A DNA stretch of 64,000 bases from Cohnella algarum. Its GTDB lineage: Bacteria; Bacillota; Bacilli; Paenibacillales; Paenibacillaceae. The stretch's first letter is position 1. Every line of letters starts with the position of its first letter. Below the pieces are notes generated by a model. That model was not told the DNA's origin. It worked only from the letters and a program-made list of their open reading frames with translations, and searched no databases. This document shows, in pieces, positions 17,708 to 26,429 of this stretch. The position numbers were made by a program, and so were the translations under genes. The stretch lies in the NCBI RefSeq assembly GCF_016937515.1, contig NZ_JAFHKM010000002.1, positions 3,343,001 to 3,407,000 on the forward strand, read 5' to 3'.

Positions 17708-18615
17708 TTGGGCAACTTTGCGGATGTGCTTATCGAGACGGGCAGGCGGAAAAGCAGCGTTCTGGTCGTGGGATTGGATCCGGACGTTCGTTTTTTTCCG
17801 GATTTCCTGGCGGAAAGGGCCGGCGGCTCCGCCCGGCGGGCTTCCGAAGCTATTTACGAATTCAATAAAATCGTGATCGATTCCGCGGCCGATTCCGTCA
17901 TCGCGGTCAAGCCCCAGCTTGCGTATTACGAAATTTACGGAAGCGACGGCATGCGGGCGTTGGAAAAAACGATCGACTACGCCAAATCCCGGGACCTGAT
18001 CGTCATCAACGACGCCAAAAGAGGAGACATCGGACCGACTTCCGCGGCTTACGCGCGCGCTTTTTTGGGGACGGACCGTTGGCGGGGATATGGTGACCGT
18101 AAATCCCTTTCTGGGAACGGACGGCTACATGCCTTTCATCGAAGCCGCCGGGGAGAACGGCAAGGGCGTGTTTTTGCTGTTGAAAACATCCAATCCTTCT
18201 TCGGGGAGATCCAGGGAGCGAAGCTGGAAAGCGGGCAGACGCTTTGCCTGGAGATGGCGGAACGGTTCCATCGCTTGGCCGGCCGGACGCGGGGGGTGAA
18301 CGGGTTTTCGTATATCGGCGCGGTCGTGGGGGCTACTTATCCCGAAGAAGCCCAAATCCTCCGCAAAACGATGCCAAGTTCGATTTTTCTCGTTCCGGGC
18401 TTCGGGGCCCAAGGCGGAAAAGCGGAGGATCTGGGGCGTTCTTCGATCAAGACGGGAACGGCGCGGTTGTGTCGGCGTCGAGAGGAATCATTTACTGTTA
18501 TGCGGACGACCGGGATTGGAAAAAAACGACGGAAGGCGAAATGCGCGGGCGGATAACGGAAGCGGCCGAAAAGGCAAGGGAGCAAATCAATGGCGCCAGG
18601 TTTAGCCGGCGGTAA
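17708..18615 (+). CDS. pyrF: orotidine 5'-phosphate decarboxylase, type 2 (interrupted by four frameshifts)
   Basis: About 303 aa after correction. It decarboxylates OMP to UMP. It is the longer type-2 form (VVGLDPDVRFFP, active-site DAKRGDIGPTSAAYA, VPGFGAQGGKAEDL), not the roughly 240-aa type 1 usual in Bacillus. Four single-G losses break it: at 18067-18070, 18084-18087, 18204-18207 and 18433-18436. Each run has four G where five restore conserved sequence (AFLGDGPLAGDMVTVNPF, SSGEIQGAK, DLGAFFDQDGNG). The TTG start at 17708 follows AAAGGGA; an alternative start is possible. No pyrE follows. Four identical-type errors in one gene favour a consensus problem over decay. Confidence 0.8.
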
Positions 18616-18902
18616 AACGCAACAGAAAGGGACGGGCGGCGAAGCGTCGCCCTGTCCCTTTTTTCATTTGCTTTTCGCTGATTCTCACATTTGATGTTAG
18701 ATTAAAATGGAGATTCGGACATAAGATTCACGCCATTTTTGTCATTATACACATGCCGAACCAGCATCTTACTTGTTATAATCGTGTTAAATCGATATTT
18801 CGATACATAATTGCCATCATTTTCATTCAAAAGGGTGATGTTTATGTAGCCAATATGTTATTGTTTTTAACATAAAAGGATATATATTTGGGAGGGAGTC
18901 AT
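18616..18902. promoter_or_regulatory. AT-rich upstream region of the NMT1-type ABC operon
   Basis: After the terminator the region becomes markedly AT-rich. It holds an extended -10 element TGTTATAAT (18774-18782) and, closer to the gene, an inverted repeat TATGTTA (18854-18860) with TAACATA (18868-18874) around a 7-base centre. The repeat is a plausible operator for the downstream PucR-type regulator or another repressor. The ribosome site GGGAGGG is at 18890-18896. Confidence 0.5.
18627..18663 (+). terminator. rho-independent terminator ending the 12-gene operon
   Basis: A strong GC-rich stem, AAAGGGAC...GGCG closing on CGCC...GTCCCTTT, is followed by a T-run, 12 bases after pyrF. It marks the end of the operon that began near 7500. 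Confidence 0.88.
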
Positions 18903-19991
18903 ATGAAAAAGTTTAAATGTATCGTATTCGGTCTTTTGTCGGCCGTCCTTGTCCTAGCGAGCGGATGCGCCTCCGAACCGGAACGGCCTGCCGCTTCACC
19001 CGCCGCGACGCCGGCCGCCTCGACCGCCTCGGCCGAGGAAGCTCCGAAATCCGGCGATTTGTCGGAAACGCTGCCCTCGCCGGAAAAAACGGATATCGCG
19101 TTTCGGCTGAATTGGAAGATCAAGGGGGAGTTCGCTCCGTTTTACGTTACGAAAGAACGGGGCATTTTCGAAAAATACGGGCTGGACGTGGAGGTCATGG
19201 AGGGGAGCGGTTCGACGCCGGCGCTGCAGGCCGTCGCCCAAAAAAACGACGATTTCGCCGTCGTGTCCACCGTCGAGCCTTCCCAAGGCATCGGGGAAAA
19301 TATGCCGGTCAAGATGATCGCTTCCTATATGACGAATTCGCCGCTCGTCATCCTGTCGTTTCCCGATAACCCGGTAAAATCGCCGAAGGATCTGGAAGGC
19401 AAAGAAATTGCGATGTCGCCGACCTCTACCTTTACGAAGCTGATCGACAAGTTTATGGAAACGAACGAGGTCGATGCCTCGAAGGTTACCCAGGTTCATC
19501 TGGAGTCATCCGCCCGCAACTCGGCTTTTTTAACCAAGCAAGCCGACGCGATCGAGGTGTTCTCCACAAACGAGCTTCCGATGTTCGAACAGAAGCTGGG
19601 AGTAAAGCTGGAAACGATGTTTGCGAAGGATTACGGCTATAACGTGGCGGGGCTGACGTTGGTGGCTCACAACGATTTTCTTGCGGAAAATCCGAACACG
19701 ACCAAGCGATTCCTGGCCGCTATCGACGAAGGCTTGAAATATACGATGGAAAACCCGGAGGAAGCGGCGAAAATCATGAAAGAACTGTTTCCCGAAACGG
19801 TTGACGAGCAGCTTTTTGTCGATCAAATCCATCGTACGGCCGAATTGCTGGATAACGAAGCGCATCCTTACGGCTGGATGAACGAAGAAAGCTTTGCGGC
19901 CACGTTGGACATTCTGGAAAGCACCGCGCTGATCAAGGCGCGCAAGGACCTGTCGGCCTACTACACGAACGATTATTTGCCGGCGCGGTAA
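18903..19991 (+). CDS. ABC transporter substrate-binding lipoprotein, NMT1/SsuA type
   Basis: A 362-aa lipoprotein with a signal peptide and lipobox ending ASGC, then an Ala/Pro/Ser-rich linker of about 40 residues, then an NMT1/THI5-like binding domain (LNWKIKGEFAPFYVTKERGIFEKYGL is the typical opening). The family binds thiamine-pyrimidine precursors, riboflavin, sulfonates, nitrate or other small heterocycles. With a PucR regulator in the same cluster, a purine or pyrimidine-like nitrogen source is a reasonable guess. ATG 18903 follows GGGAGGG. Permease and ATPase follow in order. Confidence 0.87.
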   Translation: MKKFKCIVFGLLSAVLVLASGCASEPERPAASPAATPAASTASAEEAPKSGDLSETLPSPEKTDIAFRLNWKIKGEFAPFYVTKERGIFEKYGLDVEVMEGSGSTPALQAVAQKNDDFAVVSTVEPSQGIGENMPVKMIASYMTNSPLVILSFPDNPVKSPKDLEGKEIAMSPTSTFTKLIDKFMETNEVDASKVTQVHLESSARNSAFLTKQADAIEVFSTNELPMFEQKLGVKLETMFAKDYGYNVAGLTLVAHNDFLAENPNTTKRFLAAIDEGLKYTMENPEEAAKIMKELFPETVDEQLFVDQIHRTAELLDNEAHPYGWMNEESFAATLDILESTALIKARKDLSAYYTNDYLPAR

Positions 19992-20032
19992 ACGAACGAA
20001 TAAGTTTCGGCATTCCGGAAAGGAACATGCTC

Positions 20033-20865
20033 ATGAGTGAAAAACCGATGCAGCTTTTGTTGGAAAAACCGGTTAAACCGGGCGGCTATGTGAAATTGAA
20101 ATGGAGGCAGGTTTCCCAGGGCATCTCCGTCACCATGACGCTGGCCGCCCTCCTGATCGTCTGGCAGGCTCTCTACTGGGTATTCCCGATCCCCGAGTAC
20201 CTCGTTCCTTCCCCGTTGCGCATCGCGGAGCGGTTCATTCAGGATTTCGCTTCGTTGATGAGGCATGCCGGGTATACGCTGACCGAAGTGCTGGCCGGAT
20301 TTTTTCTAAGCGTTCTGATCGGCATTCCCGTCGCTATCCTGATCGTATCGTACCGGTATTTTGCGAACACCGTCTATCCCATTCTCGTAGGCGTCCATTG
20401 CATTCCGATGGTCGCGATGGCGCCGCTGCTGGTCATCTGGTTCGGCTACGAGATGAAGACGAAAATCTTGATCGTGTTCCTCATTTCGTTTTTTCCGATC
20501 GTCATCAACGCGGTGATCGGGCTGCAATCCATGGACAAGGAAATGTACAGCCTGGCGAGATCGATGAGGGCGTCGAGGCTGCAAATTTTCACCTATTTTC
20601 GTTTGCCCAAGGCGCTTCCCAGCATGTTCGGGGCTTTAAGGTCGGCATCACTTTGGCGGTGGTCGGGGCGGTCGTGGCGGAATTCGTGGCGAGCTCGCGA
20701 GGAATCGGATACCTCCAGCTGGTGGCGAACTCCCAGCTCGACACGACGTTGGAGTTCTGCGCGTTATTCATCCTTGCCGTCATGGGAATCGGCCTGTTTT
20801 ATATCGTGCATTTTATCGAGCGGCTGGCGATGCCCTGGCATCAAGGCTTGAAAAGGAGGTCGTAA
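20033..20865 (+). CDS. ABC transporter permease, SsuC/ThiX type (interrupted by one frameshift)
   Basis: About 277 aa after correction, with about six membrane segments and the family helix EVLAGFFLSVLIGIPVAI. The EAA-like loop is MYSLARSMRASRLQIFTYFRLPKALPSM. The frame breaks at a G4 run (20630-20633) within that loop; adding one G restores MFGGFKVGITLAVVGAVVAEF and carries on to the stop at 20865. I chose ATG 20033 because GGAAAGGA lies 8 bases upstream, whereas ATG 20027 is too close to it. It sits between the binding protein and the ATPase. Confidence 0.82.
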
Positions 20866-20867
20866 AC

Positions 20868-21665
20868 ATGAGCGGCAAATCGATCGTTCTGGATCAAGTC
20901 GAAAAAGTATACGATACCCGGACAGGGCCTTTGCACGCGTTATCCCGGATGTCCTTGTCCCTGGAAGCCGGCTCGTTCGTTTCCGTCGTCGGCCCCAGCG
21001 GCTGCGGCAAAAGCACGCTGATGAATTTGATGGCCGGCCTCGATTCGACGCCTTACGGATCGATTCGCATAAACGGCGAGGAAATCGACGGTCCGGTGGA
21101 CGGCAATGCGGTCGTGTTTCAAAAGGACGTGCTGCTCGATTGGCGCAATGTGATCGACAACGTGCTGCTTCCGCTGGAAATTCAGGGAGTCGGCTGGTGG
21201 TCGAGGCCCAACCGGAAGACAAACCGGGAGCGCGCGCAAGAATTGCTCGAACTCGTGGGGTTAAAAGGTTTCGAAAACAAATATCCCTACGAGCTGTCTG
21301 GCGGCATGCGGCAGCGGGTGTCGATTTGCAGAGCCTTGATCCAGGAGCCCGAGCTTCTTTTTATGGACGAGCCGTTCGGAGCCTTGGACGCCCTCACCCG
21401 GGAGCAGATGATGTATGACCTGTTGAAAATTTTCGCCAAGTACCGGTTTACGTGCATTTTCATTACGCACAGCATCGAGGAAGCCGTGTTTTTATCGGAT
21501 CGGGTGCTGGTGATGAGCAATCGTCCGGGCCGCGTGGTCGAGGACATTCTCGTCGATCTCCCGCGCCCCCGCAACAGCGATACGCGGATCCATCGGAAAT
21601 TTTCCGAGCACGTGAACGACATCCGGTCGATTTTCAAGGCGCAGGGTATTTTGTCGGAATTGTAG
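20868..21665 (+). CDS. ABC transporter ATP-binding protein, SsuB type
   Basis: A 265-aa importer ATPase. Walker A is GPSGCGKST, the Q-loop is VVFQKDVLLDW, the signature is LSGGMRQRVSICRAL, Walker B is LLFMDEPFGALDALTR, and the switch His is in FITHSIEEAV. Its ribosome site lies in the end of the permease gene (AAAAGGAGG). It completes an NMT1-type importer with the two genes before it. Confidence 0.9.
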   Translation: MSGKSIVLDQVEKVYDTRTGPLHALSRMSLSLEAGSFVSVVGPSGCGKSTLMNLMAGLDSTPYGSIRINGEEIDGPVDGNAVVFQKDVLLDWRNVIDNVLLPLEIQGVGWWSRPNRKTNRERAQELLELVGLKGFENKYPYELSGGMRQRVSICRALIQEPELLFMDEPFGALDALTREQMMYDLLKIFAKYRFTCIFITHSIEEAVFLSDRVLVMSNRPGRVVEDILVDLPRPRNSDTRIHRKFSEHVNDIRSIFKAQGILSEL

Positions 21666-21749
21666 CTTCGCAAGAAATGGCGAGATATGCGGCGCAAATC
21701 GGTTCTTTTCGGTTGCAAAACTTCCGGTTCGAGGGAAAGAAGGTGCCGA

Positions 21750-23387
21750 ATGGGAATTACCGTTAGAGAAGCTATGAAAATCGGAGGACTGACCCGTTGC
21801 GAGGTCGTCGCGGGCAAAGACGGACTGGACCGGACGATCGATTTCATTACCGTCATGGAAGTGCCGGATGTCATTCGCTGGCTGAAAGGAAACGAACTGC
21901 TGCTCACCAGCCTGTATCCCATCAAGGAAGATGAGGAGGCGATTTCGAGAGTGGCGGATCAACTGAACGAGGTGGGAAGCTCCGCATTGGCCATCAAGAC
22001 GCGACGCTTTGTCCAGGAAATTCCGCAGGTCATCAAGGACGCGGGGGATCGTCTCCGCCTTCCGATCATTGAAATCGACAACGAAGTTTCCTATCTGGAC
22101 ATTATGACCCCTCTGATGGAAGTGATGATCCGCAAATCGGATCCGGGAAGAGAGCGGCTGGAATCGTTCTTCCAATGGACGACCGAGCTGGCGATGGGGG
22201 GCAAGGGAATCGCGGCGCTGATCAAGGCCGTGCAGCAGATGACGGACAATATGATTACGGTAGGATCCGAAATTCCCGCGCAGGAAGCTTTTTTCCAGGG
22301 GAGAGGCGTCGAACCGCTTACCCGAATGCAGAAAAAGGAGCTGAAGTCGGCGAAGCGCACGATCCGGATGCAGCGGATGCTCGACGGTCAACCGACGTCT
22401 TGCATCGTGACTCCGCTGTTGTTCAATGACGAGCTTTACGGCGATATTACGTGCTGGCAAACCGAGCGGGAGTTTCTGGAGCGCGATTTTCACGTGCTGG
22501 ACCGGACCATGCCGCTCATGGCGATGGAATTTCTCAAGGCGATTACCAAGTCCGACGTGGATCAGACCTATAAGGACGACTTTTTATCGGCGGTGCTGCA
22601 CGGGCAAGTTCAGGACGATTCCGGCGTCATCGCGAAAGGGAAGCAGTTCGGCTGGGATTTGACCCAGCATTATCAGATTTTATCGATCGCGATCGAGGAA
22701 TCGCTGAAGTATCAGGAACGGAAAAGAAGCATGCTGCTTAAAGTCGTCGACCTGTTCCGTTTCGGAGACCGCAAGGCGATCGTGACCCTGCAGAAGGAGC
22801 TGATTATCGTTCTCTATCCCCGGAAGGACGGGAACGGCAAGGAAGGCTTGCTGTATCGAAACGATCCGCAAAAAGAGCCTGTCATGCGCGTCGCGGAATC
22901 GATCCAGCGCCATTTGTCGGAGGAGTTCGACGACTTGAAAATCACCGTAGGCATCGGCAGATTTTATCCCGGGCTGAAGGGAATTCATCAAGGCTACGCC
23001 GAGGCCGTCAAGGTTATCCGGTTGGGAAAACCCATCTGCGGAGAAAAGAAAATCATTCACTACGAAGATTTGGGCGTATTCCGCCTGCTTAGCGAGCTGT
23101 GCGATTCGGACGAGCTGGAAAGTCTGTATTCGGAGACGATCGGCAAGCTGGCGGAATACGACTGGATCAGCAATTCCAATCTCGTGCAGACGCTCCAGGA
23201 GTATTTCGCGAATAATTGCATGCTGGCCGAAACGGCCGGAAAGCTTTTTATACATGTCAATACGATGAAGTACCGGTTTCAGAAAATCGAGCAAATCACC
23301 GGATGCAGCCTGCACGATTCGGAACAACGGCTGCTGCTGCATGTCGGCCTTAAAATACATCAGGTTTTGTTTTCGGACATGCCGTAG
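21750..23387 (+). CDS. PucR-family transcriptional regulator
   Basis: A 545-aa regulator with the PucR N-terminal domain (GITVREAMKIGGLTRCEVVAGK ... NELLLTSLYPIKED), a central GGDEF-like/CdaR region and a C-terminal helix-turn-helix (ETAGKLFIHVNTMKYRFQKI). PucR proteins usually activate purine or other nitrogen-compound catabolism. ATG 21750 follows an AAGAAGGTG site; the frame is open further upstream without a ribosome site. It lies 84 bases after the ATPase on the same strand and probably controls that importer. Confidence 0.88.
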   Translation: MGITVREAMKIGGLTRCEVVAGKDGLDRTIDFITVMEVPDVIRWLKGNELLLTSLYPIKEDEEAISRVADQLNEVGSSALAIKTRRFVQEIPQVIKDAGDRLRLPIIEIDNEVSYLDIMTPLMEVMIRKSDPGRERLESFFQWTTELAMGGKGIAALIKAVQQMTDNMITVGSEIPAQEAFFQGRGVEPLTRMQKKELKSAKRTIRMQRMLDGQPTSCIVTPLLFNDELYGDITCWQTEREFLERDFHVLDRTMPLMAMEFLKAITKSDVDQTYKDDFLSAVLHGQVQDDSGVIAKGKQFGWDLTQHYQILSIAIEESLKYQERKRSMLLKVVDLFRFGDRKAIVTLQKELIIVLYPRKDGNGKEGLLYRNDPQKEPVMRVAESIQRHLSEEFDDLKITVGIGRFYPGLKGIHQGYAEAVKVIRLGKPICGEKKIIHYEDLGVFRLLSELCDSDELESLYSETIGKLAEYDWISNSNLVQTLQEYFANNCMLAETAGKLFIHVNTMKYRFQKIEQITGCSLHDSEQRLLLHVGLKIHQVLFSDMP

Positions 23388-23495
23388 CGGCTCCGAATTG
23401 TCATTTTTATCGGGCTCGCCTTGCGGTTTGTCCCAAAAAAGAGCTCGATTTTCTCCATTGCCCCCGAATGGAAACTCCTTTACGATAGATTCTGC

Positions 23496-23514
23496 GATAA
23501 TGATTCTCATTATT
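23496..23514 (+). promoter_or_regulatory. Fur box
   Basis: GATAATGATTCTCATTATT matches the 19-bp Fur consensus GATAATGATAATCATTATC at 16 of 19 positions. It lies 36 bases before the siderophore-binding protein start, so iron repression is expected. Confidence 0.85.
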
Positions 23515-23549
23515 CCAAATGAATCGACTCGATGGGGGAAGCATTCGCC

Positions 23550-24560
23550 ATGAACAGGTTACGTCGTTTCTTCGCCGTTCTTTGCGCGGCGATCGTTTCG
23601 AGCGTTCTGCTCGCATCTTGCGGCTCACAGCCGAACAACGCCGCGAATCCGGCAAGTACGGCCGGGGCGCAAGCAAGCGCCTCGTTACCGCCGCAGCAAA
23701 GCGCCAGCGCGGAGGCGGAGCTGCAAACGCGAACGTATACGGATTCGAAGGGACATACGGTCGAAATTCCGGTTCGTCCGCAGCGGGTTGTCTATACGGG
23801 CGGGGAGCCGGGGGATATTTTGGCGCTTGGGGTCAAGCCGGTCGGGGCCGCGCTCGGCATCATCGCCGAACAGGTGGCTTATCCGGACATGCTGGAAGGG
23901 ATCGCGGACGTCGGCGATTTGCTCGGCGATCTGGAGAAGGTGGCGGCGCTTGAGCCGGATTTGATTTTGCTGGACAGCGGGGGTTCTTACTATGAGGAGG
24001 GAGCCTTCGAGAATTTGTCCAAAATTGCGCCGACGGTGACGTACGACCGGCTGTCAACGAACGAGAGGCTAAGGGTGTTCGGCGATCTGCTCGATAAAAA
24101 ACGGGGAGCCGAGGATTGGATCGCGGGGTACGAGGAAAAATCCGCAAAGGTCCGGGAGCGGCTCGGGGCCAGTTCCGAAGCGACGGCAACGGTATATCTC
24201 CAGCTCGGAACCGACTTGTGGCTGATGGGCGACAGCGGATTTGCCGCCACGCTGTATGGCACGCTCGGCTATGCGCCCGCGCCGAAAGTGAAGGCGGAAA
24301 TGATCGACCAAAACCAATCGTTCGCCCAAGTGTCGTCCGAGCTTCTGCCCGACTACGCCGGCGATTGGCTGTTCGTACTGACAGACCAGGACGAAACCGC
24401 GAGGGCGGCGACCGATTCCTTTGCGAGCGCCGCCGTCTGGAAGTCGATCGCTGCGGTAGAGAACGGGCAGGTGTTTTATATCCCGACCAAATGGAATTTC
24501 GACGACGCGATCACGAAAGAGCGGTTGCTCGACGAGCTGCCGGTTATCATGAACAAGTAA
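23550..24560 (+). CDS. iron-siderophore ABC transporter substrate-binding lipoprotein
   Basis: A 336-aa lipoprotein (lipobox LLASC, Cys 24) of the PeripBP_2/FeuA-type helical-backbone family. After a Ser/Ala/Gln linker it reads RTYTDSKGHTVEIPVRPQRVVY, the usual opening. It lies behind a Fur box, so a ferric siderophore is the likely ligand. No permease or ATPase is adjacent, so it must share a transporter encoded elsewhere. ATG 23550 is 9 bases after a GGGGGAA site; ATG 23532 precedes that site. The C-terminal half is clearly similar to the fused domain of the next gene (for example DLWLMGDSGFAATLYG against QLYVMGQRGLATTLYH). Confidence 0.88.
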   Translation: MNRLRRFFAVLCAAIVSSVLLASCGSQPNNAANPASTAGAQASASLPPQQSASAEAELQTRTYTDSKGHTVEIPVRPQRVVYTGGEPGDILALGVKPVGAALGIIAEQVAYPDMLEGIADVGDLLGDLEKVAALEPDLILLDSGGSYYEEGAFENLSKIAPTVTYDRLSTNERLRVFGDLLDKKRGAEDWIAGYEEKSAKVRERLGASSEATATVYLQLGTDLWLMGDSGFAATLYGTLGYAPAPKVKAEMIDQNQSFAQVSSELLPDYAGDWLFVLTDQDETARAATDSFASAAVWKSIAAVENGQVFYIPTKWNFDDAITKERLLDELPVIMNK

Positions 24561-24579
24561 GGCCTGATGCAATGGCAAA

Positions 24580-24619
24580 CGGAAGCTTTCAACGATGCGT
24601 TGAAAAGCTTCCGTTTTTT
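24580..24619 (+). terminator. rho-independent terminator
   Basis: An almost perfect long stem (GGAAGCTTTCAACG with CGTTGAAAAGCTTCC) around a short loop, then TTTTTTC. It separates the binding protein from the regulator gene. Confidence 0.88.
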
Positions 24620-24637
24620 CATTAAAATAGGTTTATT

Positions 24638-24656
24638 GATAATTATTCTCATTGGA
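24638..24656 (+). promoter_or_regulatory. second, weaker Fur box overlapping the ribosome site
   Basis: GATAATTATTCTCATTGGA matches the Fur consensus at 13 of 19 positions, mainly in the left half. Its right end overlaps the GGAGG ribosome site of the regulator gene. Confidence 0.55.
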
Positions 24657-24665
24657 GGAACCGGA

Positions 24666-26330
24666 ATGGATTCGATGCCGCCGGATACGAATTCGTCTCA
24701 TCATTCCCTGCTTTTCACATGGGAGGGAACGTCGTCGTTTCAGGATCCGGCGATGGGCATCGCCTGTCGAACGGCCGCTCATGAGATTTTCGTTTTTGCC
24801 GAGGGAAGCGGCTTGCTGAAAATAGACGACGTCCCGTGCGCGTTCCGGCAAGGAACGGCGTTGGTGCTGCCTCCGGACTGCTCGCTGGAATGGGGCTGCC
24901 TGGACGGGAACGTCGCGGGCTATCGCGTCGGTTTCCGCGCTTACCAATTGGGGGGAAGGGCGCCGGCCGGGCGGCTTGGGGAATTTTTGCCGTATAAGCG
25001 GCCGATCGACGCTTCGCCCGGCTCCCGTCTGGACGGTTTGCTGGACGAATTGGCGGAAACGGCGGAAGGGATGGGGGACGAAGACGGCGTCCAACGCTTC
25101 AAAAGGGAAGTCCGGCTGCAGGAGCTGCTTCTGCTGCTGCTGGAAAAGGATCGATCGAACCGTCGATTGGGGAACGGGGATGCGGCATCGGCGGTAAAAA
25201 AGACGGCGGCCTACCTTGAGGAACACTACCGGGAAGAGATAACGGTAGAGCGGTTGGCTCGGTTGGCCAACGTGGCCCGCTGGCAGTACAGCGCCTTGTT
25301 TCAGGCGGAAACGGGGAAGAAACCGCTCGATTACCTGAACGACATTCGCATGAACCGGGCCAAGGAGCTGCTTCTTCGGACGGACGAGCCGCTCCGGGAG
25401 ATCGCGCGGAGCACGGGGTTCAAGGACGAATATTATTTCAACCGGCGTTTTCGCCAAACGCTGGGGATTTCGCCCAGGCAGTATGCGAAGCTTCACCGGA
25501 GGGAAGAGCGGGATACGACGGCCGGGCCGCTCGTTCCCGCGCCGGCCAAGCCTTCCCGCATCGTCGCCGTCGGTTATGGGCTGGGCGAAATGATCGCATT
25601 GGGCATCCGGCCGGTGGGGGCGGATATGACCGTGATCGGCAGGCAGGTCGTTTACCGGAGCGAGCTGCAAAACATCGCGGACGTCGGTCCGCTCGGCGAT
25701 TTGGCCGCGATTCGGCGGCTGGAGCCGGACCTGATTTTGCACTGCTCGGTCCCGGACGAGTCGATGCGGTCGTTATCCGGTTTGGCACGGACGATTTTTA
25801 TCGAGAAAAACTGGCATCCTTACGAGCGGCTCAGACGAATCGCGGAATTGTTCGGGAAGACACGTCAGGCGGAACAATGGATTCGCCGCTGCGAAGCCCG
25901 TACCGGCCAAATGTGGGCGAGGCTTCGGCCGGAAATCGGGTCGCGGGAGACGGCGTCGGTATTCTTGCTGCTAAGCGGCCAGCTGTACGTCATGGGGCAG
26001 CGCGGCCTGGCTACAACGCTCTATCATCCGCTGGCGTTCCGTCCGCCCGTCCGAATCGCCGAAATGATCGAAGAGCAAATTACGTTTCGGAGCATTGCCC
26101 TCGAGCAGCTTCCCGGGTACGCGGGGGATCGCGTATTTCTGCTCGTTGGCGAGGATGCGGCTTCCGCTCAAGCGCTCGTCAAGCTTGCGAACAGCGAAAT
26201 TTGGCTGGGACTGGACGCCGTCCGCAACGGGTTTGCTTACGTGAGCGAGGCCCATTGGAATTACGACGACCCGATTACGAAGGATCGGCTCTTTCCCGTG
26301 CTTCCGGTTATTTTGGGTAGGAGTTCCTGA
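24666..26330 (+). CDS. AraC-family regulator fused to a siderophore-binding domain (Btr-like)
   Basis: A 554-aa protein with an N-terminal cupin-like region (about 1-150), an AraC double helix-turn-helix (about 170-285; ITVERLARLANVARWQYSALF and IARSTGFKDEYYFNRRFRQ), then a periplasmic-binding-protein-like domain (about 300-554). This is the architecture of Bacillus subtilis Btr, which activates siderophore uptake when its fused domain binds the ferric siderophore in the cytoplasm. The fused domain parallels the adjacent lipoprotein motif for motif, suggesting a shared ligand. ATG 24666 follows GGAGG; the longer open frame upstream reads through the terminator and is rejected. Confidence 0.87.
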   Translation: MDSMPPDTNSSHHSLLFTWEGTSSFQDPAMGIACRTAAHEIFVFAEGSGLLKIDDVPCAFRQGTALVLPPDCSLEWGCLDGNVAGYRVGFRAYQLGGRAPAGRLGEFLPYKRPIDASPGSRLDGLLDELAETAEGMGDEDGVQRFKREVRLQELLLLLLEKDRSNRRLGNGDAASAVKKTAAYLEEHYREEITVERLARLANVARWQYSALFQAETGKKPLDYLNDIRMNRAKELLLRTDEPLREIARSTGFKDEYYFNRRFRQTLGISPRQYAKLHRREERDTTAGPLVPAPAKPSRIVAVGYGLGEMIALGIRPVGADMTVIGRQVVYRSELQNIADVGPLGDLAAIRRLEPDLILHCSVPDESMRSLSGLARTIFIEKNWHPYERLRRIAELFGKTRQAEQWIRRCEARTGQMWARLRPEIGSRETASVFLLLSGQLYVMGQRGLATTLYHPLAFRPPVRIAEMIEEQITFRSIALEQLPGYAGDRVFLLVGEDAASAQALVKLANSEIWLGLDAVRNGFAYVSEAHWNYDDPITKDRLFPVLPVILGRSS

Positions 26331-26429
26331 ATGAAAAGACGGGTTGTCCCAAGAGGGGCAGGCTGTTATTCGCTGTACGCCCAGCATGGGCGTCATCTTT
26401 AGGACGAACTGGATTTGAGGCAGGAATAG

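Noticed and set aside
24567..24665. N-terminal extension of the Btr-like regulator
   Set aside because: It would translate through the upstream terminator and Fur box; the ATG at 24666 has GGAGG at the right distance.
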